64,000 nucleotides of DNA from Enterococcus pseudoavium NBRC 100491 (GCF_001544295.1 NZ_BCQF01000004.1:1-64000), one strand, 5' to 3'; shown: positions 46,402 to 56,028, counted from the stretch's first letter. Notes: generated from the sequence alone by a model not told the origin. Numbers and translations: made by a program.

Positions 46402-48063
46402 CTATTTTTCTATATAGGTCCATTTGTAATCCCAAGAAGCGCCGGCTGGGTGATGAACGATCCCTTTGACCTTCTCGTTGACTAAATGTGCTTCAGATAA
46501 TTGATAAAGCGGTGCGATTCCTGATTCTTTAGACACTAGCTCATTTGCTTTTTGTAGATCCGCCCAGCGAGCTTCTTCATCACTGGCATCTTGGCTGCCA
46601 GAAGCTTTGACTGCTTTGTCGTATTCCTCATTACTCCAACGTCCGCGGTTATATGAGTTTCCTGTTACGAACAAATCAGTAAAGCTAGATGGATCCGCAT
46701 AATCTGCTCCCCAACCACCCAGTAAAACATCAAAGTCGCCAGCATTTGAACGGTCTAAGCGAACAGAGAATGGTACCGGTGTTGGTTTCACGGTAATTCC
46801 GGGCAGTGTATCTTCCAAAACACCTTGAATATATTCAATTACCTTTTTCGATGAATCAGTATCAGAAGCCATCAATTCAAATGAAAGTGAGTCGATCTTC
46901 AATTCTTGTTTGGCTTTCTCCCAATATTCTTTAGCTTTCTTTTTATCGTATGGTGTTAAGTTTCCGGCTTCTTTTGCGAAATCTTCGTCGGTTTTCGGAT
47001 TTTTTGACATACCGGATGGTACTAAACCTGTCGAAACAACCGATCCATCACCTAATACTTGATTGACTAAAGATTTGCGATTGATCGCATAAGAAATGGC
47101 TTTACGTAAATTTTCATTTTTGAATGGAGAATCTGCTTTGCGTTGATTGAATTCAAGATAGCTGGTCCGCGCTTCTTTAAAGGATTTATATGCTGAATCA
47201 TTCGCATTTTGTTGCGCTAATTCACCAGATAAGATCACGTCATCTGCTTCGCCATCTTTAAAGAGATTCAATGAAGTTGAGGATTCTTTGACAACGTTGA
47301 CTTTAACCGCTGATAATTTCACTTCGTCTTTATCCCAGTAAGTGTCATTCTTTTTATATTCCCATTCGGTATCTGTACCCGGTCCATCGAAACCAGCTAA
47401 CGTGAAGGGACCATTGTAAACAGCCTTGTCACTCTTGGTTGCATATTCTTTTCCGTTTGCTTCTACTACTTTTTGATTTTGTGGGAAGAATGATGGAAAG
47501 GCCAATAAGTAATCAAAGTATGGTGTTGGTTTCGCTAGTTTAATTTCTAATTCATGATCATTAACTGCCTTAATTCCTAATTCTTCTGGAGCTTTTTTGC
47601 CCGCTGAAATATCAGCAGCATTTTCTACTGGTTCAAAAAGATAAGCATATTCTGAGGCGGTCTCTGGTTTGACTGTCCGCTGCCAGCCAAAGACATAATC
47701 TTTTGCTGTGACCGGATCACCATTTGACCATTTAGCATCTTCTCTTAATTTCACTGTATACGTTTTGCCGTCATCACTGACTTTCACTTTTTCACTGGCG
47801 CCAGCTGGTTGCGGCTTGTTGTCTTTATCCAGACGATAGATTCCTTCATACACATTATTTAGTGCCGTAAAACTGATTGTGTCAGTTGCTACAGACAAAT
47901 CGGCGGTAGGCATTTCTTGCTGAACTACTAAATTGAAGGTGCCATTGTCTTTTGCGGATTTACTCGAACTACTCTCATTCGTCGAGGCCTTTCCGCCACC
48001 GTAACAACCTGCTAGCACCAGACCGCATACAGCGATGATTCCATAAGCTAATTTGTTCCTCAT
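46402..48063 (-). CDS. oppA: Oligopeptide-binding lipoprotein OppA
   Basis: OppA is the surface lipoprotein that captures peptides and delivers them to OppBC. The 553-residue protein has a lipoprotein signal peptide ending in the lipobox LAGC with the acylated Cys20, then the SBP_bac_5 fold with AKWSNGDPVTAKDYVFGWQRT and the ILSGELAQ and YLEFNQRKADSPFKNENLRKA segments. AAGGGG supports the ATG at 48063; the frame opens eight codons upstream. A CodY-like box lies 22 bp before the start codon, consistent with nutritional repression. Confidence 0.93.
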   Translation of the reverse strand: MRNKLAYGIIAVCGLVLAGCYGGGKASTNESSSSKSAKDNGTFNLVVQQEMPTADLSVATDTISFTALNNVYEGIYRLDKDNKPQPAGASEKVKVSDDGKTYTVKLREDAKWSNGDPVTAKDYVFGWQRTVKPETASEYAYLFEPVENAADISAGKKAPEELGIKAVNDHELEIKLAKPTPYFDYLLAFPSFFPQNQKVVEANGKEYATKSDKAVYNGPFTLAGFDGPGTDTEWEYKKNDTYWDKDEVKLSAVKVNVVKESSTSLNLFKDGEADDVILSGELAQQNANDSAYKSFKEARTSYLEFNQRKADSPFKNENLRKAISYAINRKSLVNQVLGDGSVVSTGLVPSGMSKNPKTDEDFAKEAGNLTPYDKKKAKEYWEKAKQELKIDSLSFELMASDTDSSKKVIEYIQGVLEDTLPGITVKPTPVPFSVRLDRSNAGDFDVLLGGWGADYADPSSFTDLFVTGNSYNRGRWSNEEYDKAVKASGSQDASDEEARWADLQKANELVSKESGIAPLYQLSEAHLVNEKVKGIVHHPAGASWDYKWTYIEK

Positions 48064-48085
48064 ATCTTTTTCCCCTTTTTGATTC

Positions 48086-48100
48086 AATTTTCAGAATAAT
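48086..48100. promoter_or_regulatory. CodY-like box at oppA
   Basis: AATTTTCAGAATAAT matches the CodY consensus AATTTTCWGAAAATT at 13 of 15 positions. It lies 22 bp before the oppA start codon. CodY represses peptide transport genes when branched-chain amino acids and GTP are plentiful. Confidence 0.65.
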
Positions 48101-48178
48101 TATGAAACTCTGAAGATGTAGAGAAGTTTAATTATTTTTCTCTAAGAAATCAACTCATAAGCTCTAATAATTTTGGCG

Positions 48179-48211
48179 TTTTACAAGAAAATTCTAAGAA
48201 AACTTGTAAAA
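48179..48211. repeat. Inverted repeat upstream of oppA
   Basis: TTTTACAAG (48179-48187) and CTTGTAAAA (48203-48211) form a perfect 9-bp inverted repeat with 15 bp between, about 120 bp before oppA. No T-run follows on either strand. The enclosed AATTCTAAGAAAACT is a weaker CodY-like match (12 of 15). It looks like an operator rather than a terminator. Confidence 0.5.
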
Positions 48212-48425
48212 TAGGCATTTTTGCTTAATGTTTTTTCTAAATTAAGAAAATTATCCGAATTTTTAGTTTTCTTTGTTAGTATTAACGCCTTCATGATAGA
48301 TAATAAGACATCTCAACTAACCGATAATTCGTTTTCATTTTGTAAAGTAGAAACTCTCATTTGATTTTATAAAACCAAGATCCCTTTTAATTTAAAAATT
48401 TACTCATCTTTTTTTCATAAATCTA

Positions 48426-48454
48426 TTGACAACGACAGTCATTTTTTATACGAT
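48426..48454 (+). promoter_or_regulatory. Promoter of the leu operon
   Basis: A consensus TTGACA (48426-48431), 17 bp, and TACGAT (48449-48454). Transcription would start near 48461, about 40 nt before the leader peptide. Confidence 0.85.
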
Positions 48455-48463
48455 AAGTACAAC

Positions 48464-48478
48464 AATTTTTAAAAAATT
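48464..48478. promoter_or_regulatory. CodY-like box at the leu promoter
   Basis: AATTTTTAAAAAATT matches the CodY consensus at 13 of 15 positions and covers the expected transcription start, where bound CodY would block RNA polymerase. Because the sequence is a simple A/T run, the match is weaker evidence than its score suggests. Confidence 0.5.
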
Positions 48479-48501
48479 CTGACAATAAACGGGTGGTTGC
48501 C

Positions 48502-48546
48502 ATGATGAAATCAAATACAGCTTTCAACGCAACTTTATTATTATAG
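48502..48546 (+). CDS. leu operon leader peptide
   Basis: This 14-codon frame encodes MMKSNTAFNATLLL and ends in three consecutive TTA leucine codons directly before TAG. GGGTGG lies five and eight bases before the two ATG codons. It is followed by a GGGACTT/AAGTCCC hairpin and an intrinsic terminator, then leuA. The layout is that of an amino-acid attenuator: a ribosome stalled on leucine codons would change downstream folding and permit transcription. Leader-peptide control of leu genes is known in Lactococcus lactis. Confidence 0.85.
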   Translation: MMKSNTAFNATLLL

Positions 48547-48548
48547 CT

Positions 48549-48635
48549 GGGACTTTCTGAAATTTATTTCATGAAGTCCCTATTCGCATTGCATCGGAGA
48601 AGAAAATGGTTCTTTTCCGATGGAGTGCTTTTTTT
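48549..48635 (+). terminator. Leucine attenuator: pause hairpin and terminator
   Basis: The first hairpin (48549-48580) has GGGACTT/AAGTCCC arms with GAAAT/ATTTC inside. The second (48586-48628) pairs GCATTGCATCGGAGAAG with CTTTTCCGATGGAGTGC, with a few G·T pairs, followed by TTTTTTT. Together they lie between the leader peptide and leuA. I could not define the alternative antiterminator pairing by eye. Confidence 0.82.
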
Positions 48636-48667
48636 ATACCCGCTTTTTGTATGAAGGAGGATGAAAA

Positions 48668-50182
48668 ATGAGAAGAATTCAATTTTTAGATACAACATTA
48701 AGGGATGGTGAACAAACTCCCGGTGTAAATTTTAATACGAAAGAAAAAGTTCAAATTGCACTTCAATTAGAAAAATGGGGCATTGATGTCATCGAGGCAG
48801 GCTTTCCCATCGCTTCACCCGGTGATTTCGAAGCTGTTCAACAAATCGCTCAAAAAGTTGAAAAAATGACCGTGACTGGACTGGCTCGTTGCCAGAAAAA
48901 AGACATCGATCGAGCTTATGAAGCTTTGAAAGATGCCGTCGATCCACAAATCCATGTTTTCCTCGCAACTAGCGATGTCCATATGCAATATAAATTGAAA
49001 ATGAATCGTGAAGAAGTTCTTGCTTCTATTAAAGAACATGTCAGTTATGCCCGTACACTATTTGAAAAAGTTCAGTTCTCACCAGAAGATGCTTCCCGTA
49101 CAGAAAAAGCCTTCCTATTAGAAGCAGTCCAAACGGCGATCGATGCTGGAGCAACAATTATTAATGTCCCTGATACAGTCGGTTATTCGAATCCGACAGA
49201 ATATGGTGCCATTTTCAAATCATTGATTGCAAACATTCAAAGTGAACAAGAAATCACTTTTTCTTCTCATTGTCATGATGATTTAGGAATGGCGACTGCC
49301 AATGCCTTAGCCGCCATCGAAAATGGTGCTAACCGCGTAGAAGGTGCCATAAATGGCATCGGGGAACGGGCTGGGAATACCGCTTTGGAGGAAGTTGCAC
49401 TGGCCTTAGCGATTCGAAAAGACTTTTATCAATGCGAAGCCAACATTGTATTGAATGAAACGAAACGAACTAGTGAATTAGTTTCACGGCTGTCCGGTAT
49501 TCCTGTCCCTAAAAATAAGGCCATCGTCGGGGATAATGCCTACGCCCATGAATCGGGAATTCATCAAGATGGTGTGTTAAAAAATCCAGAAACCTATGAA
49601 ATCATTACGCCACAATTAGTGGGTGTCCAACAAAATTCTCTGCCACTAGGCAAATTATCTGGTCGTCATGCCTTCACTGCCAAACTAGAAGAGTTAGGCT
49701 ATCAGCTTAATGATGCTGACAGCAAGGAAGCTTTCAAGCGTTTCAAAGCATTGGCAGATAAGAAAAAACAGATTACCGATAAAGACTTGGTCGCTTTGCT
49801 GGCTGATCAATATCGTGAAGAAACAGAGCAATACAAACTAGTCGATGTGCAAGTTCAATACAGTTCCAACGGTTATCAAGGGGCAATCGTCTCCATCATT
49901 AATGAGGAAAACAAAACAAAAGTTGCTTCGCGAATTGGCTCAGGTAGTATCCAGGCAATCTATAATACGATCGATGAATTGTTCCAACAAAAGCCCGCAT
50001 TAAAGGAATACGAGATTCAAGCCTTAACCGGCGGCGAGGATGCTCAAGCTGAAGTTCGCGTCACACTCTATGATGAAACAAGCCAAACCGAGGTTCGTGG
50101 AATCGGTGTTGACTTTGACGTATTACAAGCGTCAGCAAAAGCTTATGTGCAGGCGAGTAATCATCTCGTCCAAAAAGATTAA
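48668..50182 (+). CDS. leuA: 2-isopropylmalate synthase
   Basis: LeuA condenses acetyl-CoA with 2-ketoisovalerate to 2-isopropylmalate, the committed step of leucine synthesis. The 504-residue protein has the HMGL-like catalytic barrel with [13 protein letters not shown] at about 8-20 and the metal-binding [10 protein letters not shown] near residue 200, then the regulatory LeuA dimer domain (about 370-504), where leucine usually inhibits. GAAGGAGG supports the ATG. It opens leuABCD behind the attenuator. Confidence 0.96.
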   Translation: MRRIQFLDTTLRDGEQTPGVNFNTKEKVQIALQLEKWGIDVIEAGFPIASPGDFEAVQQIAQKVEKMTVTGLARCQKKDIDRAYEALKDAVDPQIHVFLATSDVHMQYKLKMNREEVLASIKEHVSYARTLFEKVQFSPEDASRTEKAFLLEAVQTAIDAGATIINVPDTVGYSNPTEYGAIFKSLIANIQSEQEITFSSHCHDDLGMATANALAAIENGANRVEGAINGIGERAGNTALEEVALALAIRKDFYQCEANIVLNETKRTSELVSRLSGIPVPKNKAIVGDNAYAHESGIHQDGVLKNPETYEIITPQLVGVQQNSLPLGKLSGRHAFTAKLEELGYQLNDADSKEAFKRFKALADKKKQITDKDLVALLADQYREETEQYKLVDVQVQYSSNGYQGAIVSIINEENKTKVASRIGSGSIQAIYNTIDELFQQKPALKEYEIQALTGGEDAQAEVRVTLYDETSQTEVRGIGVDFDVLQASAKAYVQASNHLVQKD

Positions 50183-50231
50183 TAACTTACCTTTGAAAAA
50201 AAATACTCTACTATGAGATAGGAGCAGATTC

Positions 50232-51287
50232 ATGAATAGTAAAATTGTTGTTTTAGCTGGTGATGGAATTGGACCAGAAATTATGGCGAGTGGCTTAAAC
50301 GTTTTAGCTGCAGTAGAAAAACAATGTACACATACCTTTGAATTAGCGGAATTGCCTTTTGGGGGAGCGGGGATCGATGCGACCGGTGCTTCTTTACCAG
50401 AAAAAACCTTAGCTGCTTGTCAAGAAGCAGATGCGATCTTATTGGGAGCTATCGGCGGTCCTAAATGGGAAAAAATGTCGGACACGCCGGAAAAAGGACT
50501 ATTGGCCTTACGGAAATCGTTAAATCTATTTGCAAATATTCGACCGGTATCTGTTTCATCTGCTTTGTTGCATCTATCACCACTAAAGCCCGAAATTCTT
50601 GAAGGAACCGATTTAATCATTGTTCGAGAATTAAGTAGCGGAATCTATTTTGGTGAGCCGCGGGAATTGCATGAAACAATGGCCTTCGACACGGCTCGTT
50701 ATCAAAAGTCAGAAATCGAACGGATCCTCCACTCCGCTTTTAAAATCGCTCAAGGAAGAAGCAAGAAAGTCACTTCTGTTGATAAAGCGAACGTCTTGGC
50801 TTCCAGTAAATTATGGCGAGGGACTGCAGAAGAAATCGCCAAAGAATACCCTGATTGTCAGTTGGAACATCAATACGTTGATTCTGCAGCTATGAAACTG
50901 ATTCAAAATCCTAAAGCTTTTGATGTCATCGTAACTGAAAATCTTTTTGGCGATATTTTAAGCGATGAGGCTTCAGTGTTACCTGGTTCATTAGGCGTCT
51001 TGCCAAGTGCCAGTCATAGCGCAGCTGGTCCTTCACTTTATGAACCAATCCATGGCTCAGCACCGGATATTGCTGGTCAAGGAATCGCTAATCCGATTTC
51101 CATGATTTTATCGGTCGCTATGATGCTACGCCAATCATTCCAAGAAGAGCAAGCGGCACAAGCAATTGAAAAAGCCTGCGACACTGTTTTAACTAACGGA
51201 CTATTCACTCATGATCTAGGTGGACAAGCGACCACTGATGAATTTACTAACGCAGTGATTCAAGAACTAAATCATTTCGCTTCGTAG
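50232..51287 (+). CDS. leuB: 3-isopropylmalate dehydrogenase
   Basis: LeuB oxidises 3-isopropylmalate with NAD+; the product decarboxylates to 2-ketoisocaproate, the leucine keto acid. The 351-residue protein has the GDGIGPEI opening, LRKSLNLFANIRPV around residues 93-106, and NLFGDILSDEASVLPGSLG with the metal-binding aspartates. GSAPDIAGQGIANP near residue 280 is the NAD-binding signature. It lies 49 bp after leuA with its own ribosome binding site TAGGAG. Confidence 0.96.
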   Translation: MNSKIVVLAGDGIGPEIMASGLNVLAAVEKQCTHTFELAELPFGGAGIDATGASLPEKTLAACQEADAILLGAIGGPKWEKMSDTPEKGLLALRKSLNLFANIRPVSVSSALLHLSPLKPEILEGTDLIIVRELSSGIYFGEPRELHETMAFDTARYQKSEIERILHSAFKIAQGRSKKVTSVDKANVLASSKLWRGTAEEIAKEYPDCQLEHQYVDSAAMKLIQNPKAFDVIVTENLFGDILSDEASVLPGSLGVLPSASHSAAGPSLYEPIHGSAPDIAGQGIANPISMILSVAMMLRQSFQEEQAAQAIEKACDTVLTNGLFTHDLGGQATTDEFTNAVIQELNHFAS

Positions 51288-51331
51288 TTTAAAACGGATC
51301 TAGATTAATTTAGAAGAAGGAGTTCAAACCT

Positions 51332-52711
51332 ATGGGAAAAACACTATTTGATAAACTTTGGGACCGCCATGTTGTTCACGGTGAAGAAGGCGCGCCTCAA
51401 TTGCTTTATATTGATTTACATTTGATTCATGAAGTCACCTCTCCTCAAGCATTTGCCGGAATTCGTGAAGCCGGAAGAACCTTGCGTCATCCCGAACGGA
51501 CTTTCGCAACGATGGATCATAATACACCAACTGTTGACATTTTCAACTTCACGGATCTCGTAGCTAAGAAGCAAATTGATACTTTGCGTGATAATTGTCA
51601 AGAATTCGGTGTACAGCTTTGTGATAATGGCAGTGAACGCCAAGGAATTGTGCATATGGTAGGGCCTGAGACTGGCCTGACACAGCCGGGGAAAACAATC
51701 GTCTGCGGTGATTCCCATACCGCTACTCATGGTGCTTTTGGCGCTTTAGCTTTTGGGATTGGTACTAGCGAAGTCGAACATGTTTTTGCGACCCAAACAC
51801 TATGGCAAAATAAACCGAAAAATATGGGAATCAAAATTAGTGGTAAATTACCAAAGGGCGTCTATGCTAAAGATATTATCTTGGCACTAATCGCTAAATA
51901 TGGAACCGATTTTGGGGTTGGTTATGGTGCAGAATTTTGTGGTGAAACGATCGAGCAGCTTTCGATGGAGGAACGCATGACTATTTGTAACATGGCAATC
52001 GAAGGTGGAGCTAAGATCGGTTTGATCGCGCCAGACGAAAAAACTTTTGAATACGTAGCCGGCCGAGAATTTGCCCCTAAAAATATGGACGCCGCGATCC
52101 ATGACTGGAAAGAACTATATACCGATGAAGATGCTCAATACGATAAAGTACTAACATTGGACGTCAATGAACTAGTGCCCTTCGTTACTTGGGGCACCAA
52201 CCCTGAAATGGGTGTCCCTTTTGACGGTACTTTCCCAGCAATCACTTCACCTGATCTCCAACAAGCTTATGACTATATGGAACTGCAGCCGGGGCAAACT
52301 CCAGCTGATATTCCGATCGGTTATGTCTTTATCGGCTCTTGTACCAATGGTCGCCTCTCAGATCTACAGGAAGCTGCCAAAATCGTGGCTGGGAAGAAGG
52401 TCCATGATCATGTGACGGCGATCGTTGTTCCAGGCTCACGCCCCGTTCGTAAAGCAGCAGAAAAACTCGGCTTAGATAAAATCTTTATTGAGGCTGGCTT
52501 TGAGTGGCGCGAGCCCGGCTGTTCAATGTGTCTAGGGATGAATCCGGATCGTGTACCTGCTGGTGTCCATTGTGCTTCAACCTCTAATCGAAATTTCCAA
52601 GGGCGCCAAGGAAAAGATGCCCGTACACATCTATGCAGTCCTGTCATGGCCGCATTGGCCGCGATCCATGGAAATTTTGTTGACAGCCGTAAAGCAGTCA
52701 CTTCCAATTAA
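51332..52711 (+). CDS. leuC: 3-isopropylmalate dehydratase large subunit
   Basis: LeuC with LeuD isomerises 2- to 3-isopropylmalate through an aconitase-type [4Fe-4S] cluster. The 459-residue protein has [20 protein letters not shown] around residues 128-147, and the cluster cysteines in GSCTNGR and [16 protein letters not shown] supports the ATG. It is 44 bp behind leuB. Confidence 0.96.
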   Translation: MGKTLFDKLWDRHVVHGEEGAPQLLYIDLHLIHEVTSPQAFAGIREAGRTLRHPERTFATMDHNTPTVDIFNFTDLVAKKQIDTLRDNCQEFGVQLCDNGSERQGIVHMVGPETGLTQPGKTIVCGDSHTATHGAFGALAFGIGTSEVEHVFATQTLWQNKPKNMGIKISGKLPKGVYAKDIILALIAKYGTDFGVGYGAEFCGETIEQLSMEERMTICNMAIEGGAKIGLIAPDEKTFEYVAGREFAPKNMDAAIHDWKELYTDEDAQYDKVLTLDVNELVPFVTWGTNPEMGVPFDGTFPAITSPDLQQAYDYMELQPGQTPADIPIGYVFIGSCTNGRLSDLQEAAKIVAGKKVHDHVTAIVVPGSRPVRKAAEKLGLDKIFIEAGFEWREPGCSMCLGMNPDRVPAGVHCASTSNRNFQGRQGKDARTHLCSPVMAALAAIHGNFVDSRKAVTSN

Positions 52712-52783
52712 TCGATGACTTTATTAGTAAAATGATCCAAATTATGAAAATAGATACTTTACTATCTATAAGGAGGTTAACTA

Positions 52784-53368
52784 ATGGAAAAATTTACAAT
52801 TTATACTGGAAAAGCAGTTCCCTTAATGAATGATAATATTGACACCGACCAGATCATTCCCAAAGGTTTCCTAAAACAAGTTGATAAGGCCGGATTTGGT
52901 AAACATCTTTTTGATGAATGGCGTTTTTTGGAGGACGGTTCACCGAATCCTGAATTTATTTTGAATGCTCCCGATCGGAAAACGGCAACAATTTTAATCT
53001 CGGGTGAAAACTTTGGCTCCGGCTCTTCCCGGGAACATGCTGCTTGGGCGATTCAAGATTATGGTTTTAAAGCCGTAATTGCTGGCAGTTATAGTGATAT
53101 CTTTTATATGAATGCCTTAAAAAATGGCTTGCTACCGATTCGAGCAGATCAATCTGTTCGTCATTTTCTCAGTCAACTTCCGGCTGATCAGGCAATCACC
53201 ATTGATCTGCCAAAACAAGAGATTGTCACTAACGATGCTTCTTTTGCTTTTCAAATTGATCCAACTTGGAAAGAAAAACTCGTCAATGGATTGGATGACA
53301 TCAGCATCACCTTGCAATACGAAAATGAAATTACCGCTTATGAACAAAGCATGCCTTCCTATGAATAG
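52784..53368 (+). CDS. leuD: 3-isopropylmalate dehydratase small subunit
   Basis: LeuD is the swivelling small subunit that completes the isopropylmalate isomerase active site. The 194-residue protein has [15 protein letters not shown] at about 15-29 and the substrate-binding loop [17 protein letters not shown] at about 70-86. A TAAGGAGG ribosome binding site precedes the ATG, 72 bp behind leuC. It is the last leu gene; no ilv genes follow, so the ketoisovalerate precursor must come from elsewhere. Confidence 0.96.
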   Translation: MEKFTIYTGKAVPLMNDNIDTDQIIPKGFLKQVDKAGFGKHLFDEWRFLEDGSPNPEFILNAPDRKTATILISGENFGSGSSREHAAWAIQDYGFKAVIAGSYSDIFYMNALKNGLLPIRADQSVRHFLSQLPADQAITIDLPKQEIVTNDASFAFQIDPTWKEKLVNGLDDISITLQYENEITAYEQSMPSYE

Positions 53369-53373
53369 CTCAA

Positions 53374-53409
53374 AACGCGTCCAGCAAAATTTTGCTGGAC
53401 GCGTTCTTT
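53374..53409 (+). terminator. Bidirectional terminator, leu operon and ABC exporter
   Basis: AACGCGTCCAGCAAAA pairs perfectly with TTTTGCTGGACGCGTT, 16 bp with a minimal loop, then TCTTTT. The convergent exporter gene ends at its right edge. Confidence 0.88.
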
Positions 53410-55175
53410 TAGTTTACTACTTGTTCCTGAACATATTGTGCATAAAGCGGATGGCTAGCGATCAGTTCACTATGCGTTCCATGCCCAGTCACTTCACCTT
53501 TTTCAATGAAATAAATATGATCTGCATCAACAATCGTCGATAAACGGTGGGCAATTACTAAAGTTGTCCGCCCTTCCATCAATTGATCCAAAGCCCGTTG
53601 AACTTTTTCTTCTGATTGTGAATCTAAGCTGGCAGTTGCTTCATCCAGCATCAAAATCTTCGGATCGCGTAAGAAAGCTCGAGCAATCGCAATTCGTTGT
53701 TTTTGTCCACCAGATAATTTGACTCCGCGTTCACCTAATTCCGTTTCGAGCTGTTCAGGGAAATCCCGGACAAATTGATCTGCGTAGGCTAATTCTAACC
53801 CCCGCCACAATTCGTCTTCCGTCAACGTCCGATCCAAACCATATTGCAAATTTTCTCGGATACTGCCGGCAAAAACAGCACTGTCTTGCGAAACGTAACC
53901 AATTTGTGAGCGCCAATTTGTGAGCCCCACTTCATCGATTGTGTCAGATCCAATCTTAATTCTTCCACTTGTCGGTTGATAAAAACGCTCCAACAAAGCA
54001 AAGATAGTGGATTTACCACCGCCACTTGGTCCAGCAAAAGCTATCACCGTGTTGGGTTTTGCTTCAAAGGAGACATTTTTCAAAATCGGACGGTCGGAAA
54101 CATACTGGAAGGAAAGATTTTCAGCTTTGATCGTTTTACCCGACACGTCAATCTCCTTTCCTGTTTCAATTGGTTCTAAGTCTGTTTTCAAAATTTGTTC
54201 GATCCGTTCAGTTGCTCCCATCGCTTTTTGGACTTGGGAGAAGAACATCGCAAAGCTGGCTGCTGGCATCATGATATTAAATAGATACAGTAGAAAAGCG
54301 ACCAATTGACCACTAGTTAATGTCCCTGCTTGAACTCGGACTGCCCCATAACCCAAAATTCCAACGAATAAACCTAGCATAACTGTCGTAATAATTGGCT
54401 GCAACATAGCTTCGACTTTTGCATCTTTGATTCCTAAATTAAAAATCTTATTAATCAACGAGCCGCCGCTTTTTTTCTCAAACTTTTCTCCATTGCTGGA
54501 TTTGATCAAACGAATCTCAGATAACTTTTCACTGGCTTCGGCATTAAAATCGGCCGTTGCAGCTTGCAATTGACGACCTAAACGTGACATCACGCGACCA
54601 ATCGGCAGCATGATCAAAGCCATGATGGGTACCGCTAAAAACATCATAGCCGCCATCTTCCAGTCCATTACTAACAAAATGATCATTGAGCCGACTAGTT
54701 GAATCGCGCCAGTAATAAAGTTGGGAAATTGCGTGGCCACTAAATCTTTAATGACTGTCGTATCATTGACTAATCGTGAACTGCTCTCACCTGATTTATG
54801 ATCATCGTAATAGTCAACCGGCAGCTGTAAAAGATGGCTCCATAATTTTTCCCGTAATGTCTTGACCGCACTTTCCCCCACGAAACGGAGTAAAAAACTT
54901 CCAATCGCGCCAAAAGCTAATTGGGCAACGAACGCTAAAACTAAAACGAGCAACATTTTTCTATCGATCTGGGCTAATTTGCTAGTATCGATCAAACCTT
55001 TCGTCAATTGCGGGACGATCAAACTCGCTCCACTAGTTAATAAACTTAAAAATAAGCCGATAATAAATAAGGCTTTTTTGGGATTGACACTCATGATCAA
55101 TCGAATAAAATCTTTCATTTTATAGTTGCTTTTCGCTGTTGGGCGTTCTTCCGCCAAACTGATATCTCGATCCAT
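53409..55175 (-). CDS. ABC multidrug-type exporter (fused membrane and ATPase domains)
   Basis: This 588-residue half-transporter has six membrane helices in an ABC_membrane domain (about 35-310) and a C-terminal ATPase with Walker A GPSGGGKST around residue 385, signature LSGGQKQRIAIARAF, and Walker B ILMLDEATASLD. It resembles homodimeric BmrA/LmrA-type exporters of lipophilic compounds, but the substrate cannot be inferred. It lies 18 bp behind a MarR-family regulator gene with an autoregulated-looking promoter, the usual layout of an inducible drug or toxin efflux unit. Confidence 0.9.
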   Translation of the reverse strand: MDRDISLAEERPTAKSNYKMKDFIRLIMSVNPKKALFIIGLFLSLLTSGASLIVPQLTKGLIDTSKLAQIDRKMLLVLVLAFVAQLAFGAIGSFLLRFVGESAVKTLREKLWSHLLQLPVDYYDDHKSGESSSRLVNDTTVIKDLVATQFPNFITGAIQLVGSMIILLVMDWKMAAMMFLAVPIMALIMLPIGRVMSRLGRQLQAATADFNAEASEKLSEIRLIKSSNGEKFEKKSGGSLINKIFNLGIKDAKVEAMLQPIITTVMLGLFVGILGYGAVRVQAGTLTSGQLVAFLLYLFNIMMPAASFAMFFSQVQKAMGATERIEQILKTDLEPIETGKEIDVSGKTIKAENLSFQYVSDRPILKNVSFEAKPNTVIAFAGPSGGGKSTIFALLERFYQPTSGRIKIGSDTIDEVGLTNWRSQIGYVSQDSAVFAGSIRENLQYGLDRTLTEDELWRGLELAYADQFVRDFPEQLETELGERGVKLSGGQKQRIAIARAFLRDPKILMLDEATASLDSQSEEKVQRALDQLMEGRTTLVIAHRLSTIVDADHIYFIEKGEVTGHGTHSELIASHPLYAQYVQEQVVN

Positions 55176-55193
55176 CTTTGGTTCCTTCCCTCT

Positions 55194-55898
55194 CTAAAAA
55201 TCTTCCCATTCCGTATCTTCTGGCTGTTCACTTTTATCTACTTCTACAAAGCAATCACGATTGTCCCAAAAATTTGGCCGAAAATCATGTTTAAAATTCC
55301 GGGAAAAATCGCGGGAAGCGTTGCGCATTTCACGTTTCATTCGATTGCGCATCCGATGTTGTTCTTCTCGTGACAGGTGTTGCCAATCTTCTTGCCAGTT
55401 TTCAGCAAATTGATCCCGCAATGCTTGCATTTGTCGCAGACGATCCATTGGATCAACGAAGCGCCCCGTTTGTTTTTGAAATTCTTCTTGCCAACCGGCA
55501 GCGATCTTTTGTAGGTATTCGCTGAATTTTTCTTGCTCTTGCTCATTCAATCCAGCAAAGAAAGTTTCACTCATATCTTCTCCTGCATAGCTGAATTTTT
55601 GAGCTTTCTGCTGACCATTTGCCGTTAGAAAAACTCGTTTGATTCGTTTATCGTGTTCCTCTTCCTTCCGGATCACATCGCCGCTTTTTTCCATCTTCTT
55701 CATTAATTCAGCCAAAGAACTTGGTCGAATATCTAAAATTTCAGCCAGTTGACTTTGAATCAAGCCATCTTCTTTTGCCAAAATCGCTAAAACCCGTTGT
55801 TGCCCATTCAATTTTTGCCGTTTGCTCATAAAAGCATTACTGGCAGAGCTAATAAAACGCAGTTGACGCATCAAGTCTTTAGTAAATTCACTCATCAT
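55194..55898 (-). CDS. MarR-family regulator with extended charged tail
   Basis: The N-terminal 145 residues or so form a MarR winged helix, with QRVLAILAKEDGLIQSQLAEILDIRPSSLAELMKKMEKSGDVIRKEEEHDKRIKRVFLT readable in pieces. The C-terminal tail of about 80 residues (from MDRLRQMQALRDQFAENW) is rich in Arg, Asp, Trp and Phe and is not part of a standard MarR protein, which is about 145 residues. The total is 234. GGAG lies six bases before the ATG at 55898. It probably represses itself and the exporter through the palindromes at its promoter. Confidence 0.88.
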   Translation of the reverse strand: MMSEFTKDLMRQLRFISSASNAFMSKRQKLNGQQRVLAILAKEDGLIQSQLAEILDIRPSSLAELMKKMEKSGDVIRKEEEHDKRIKRVFLTANGQQKAQKFSYAGEDMSETFFAGLNEQEQEKFSEYLQKIAAGWQEEFQKQTGRFVDPMDRLRQMQALRDQFAENWQEDWQHLSREEQHRMRNRMKREMRNASRDFSRNFKHDFRPNFWDNRDCFVEVDKSEQPEDTEWEDF

Positions 55899-55994
55899 CA
55901 AGATCTCCTCATTTTTAATCTTTTCCGTTACAGGCCCAGCTATTTTCCAACTCGTGAAAAATTACTGAAACAGGGTAACGATTCTCATTAGTCA

Positions 55995-56018
55995 TTAAAG
56001 TTCGGTACCGAACTTTAA
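55995..56018. promoter_or_regulatory. MarR operator 1, 24-bp perfect palindrome
   Basis: A perfect 24-bp palindrome with the core TTCGGTACCGAA and TTAAAG/CTTTAA flanks. It lies just past the expected transcription start of the marR-exporter operon, where a bound repressor would block elongation or initiation. Confidence 0.8.
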
Positions 56019-56028
56019 TTCGTTTGCT

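Larger units (their letters stand above)
48064..48425 (-). other. oppA upstream region
   Basis: This gene-free stretch is very A/T-rich and holds the oppA promoter region and the spacer before the leu promoter. It contains a CodY-like box and a 9-bp inverted repeat (listed separately). The clearest promoter hexamers for oppA are not obvious. No small gene or known riboswitch motif is visible. Confidence 0.5.

Noticed and set aside
48481-48546. T-box riboswitch upstream of leuA
   Set aside because: GGGTGG looks like part of the T-box core, but the rest of the motif, the stem I specifier and the antiterminator are absent. GGGTGG fits better as the ribosome binding site of the leader peptide.
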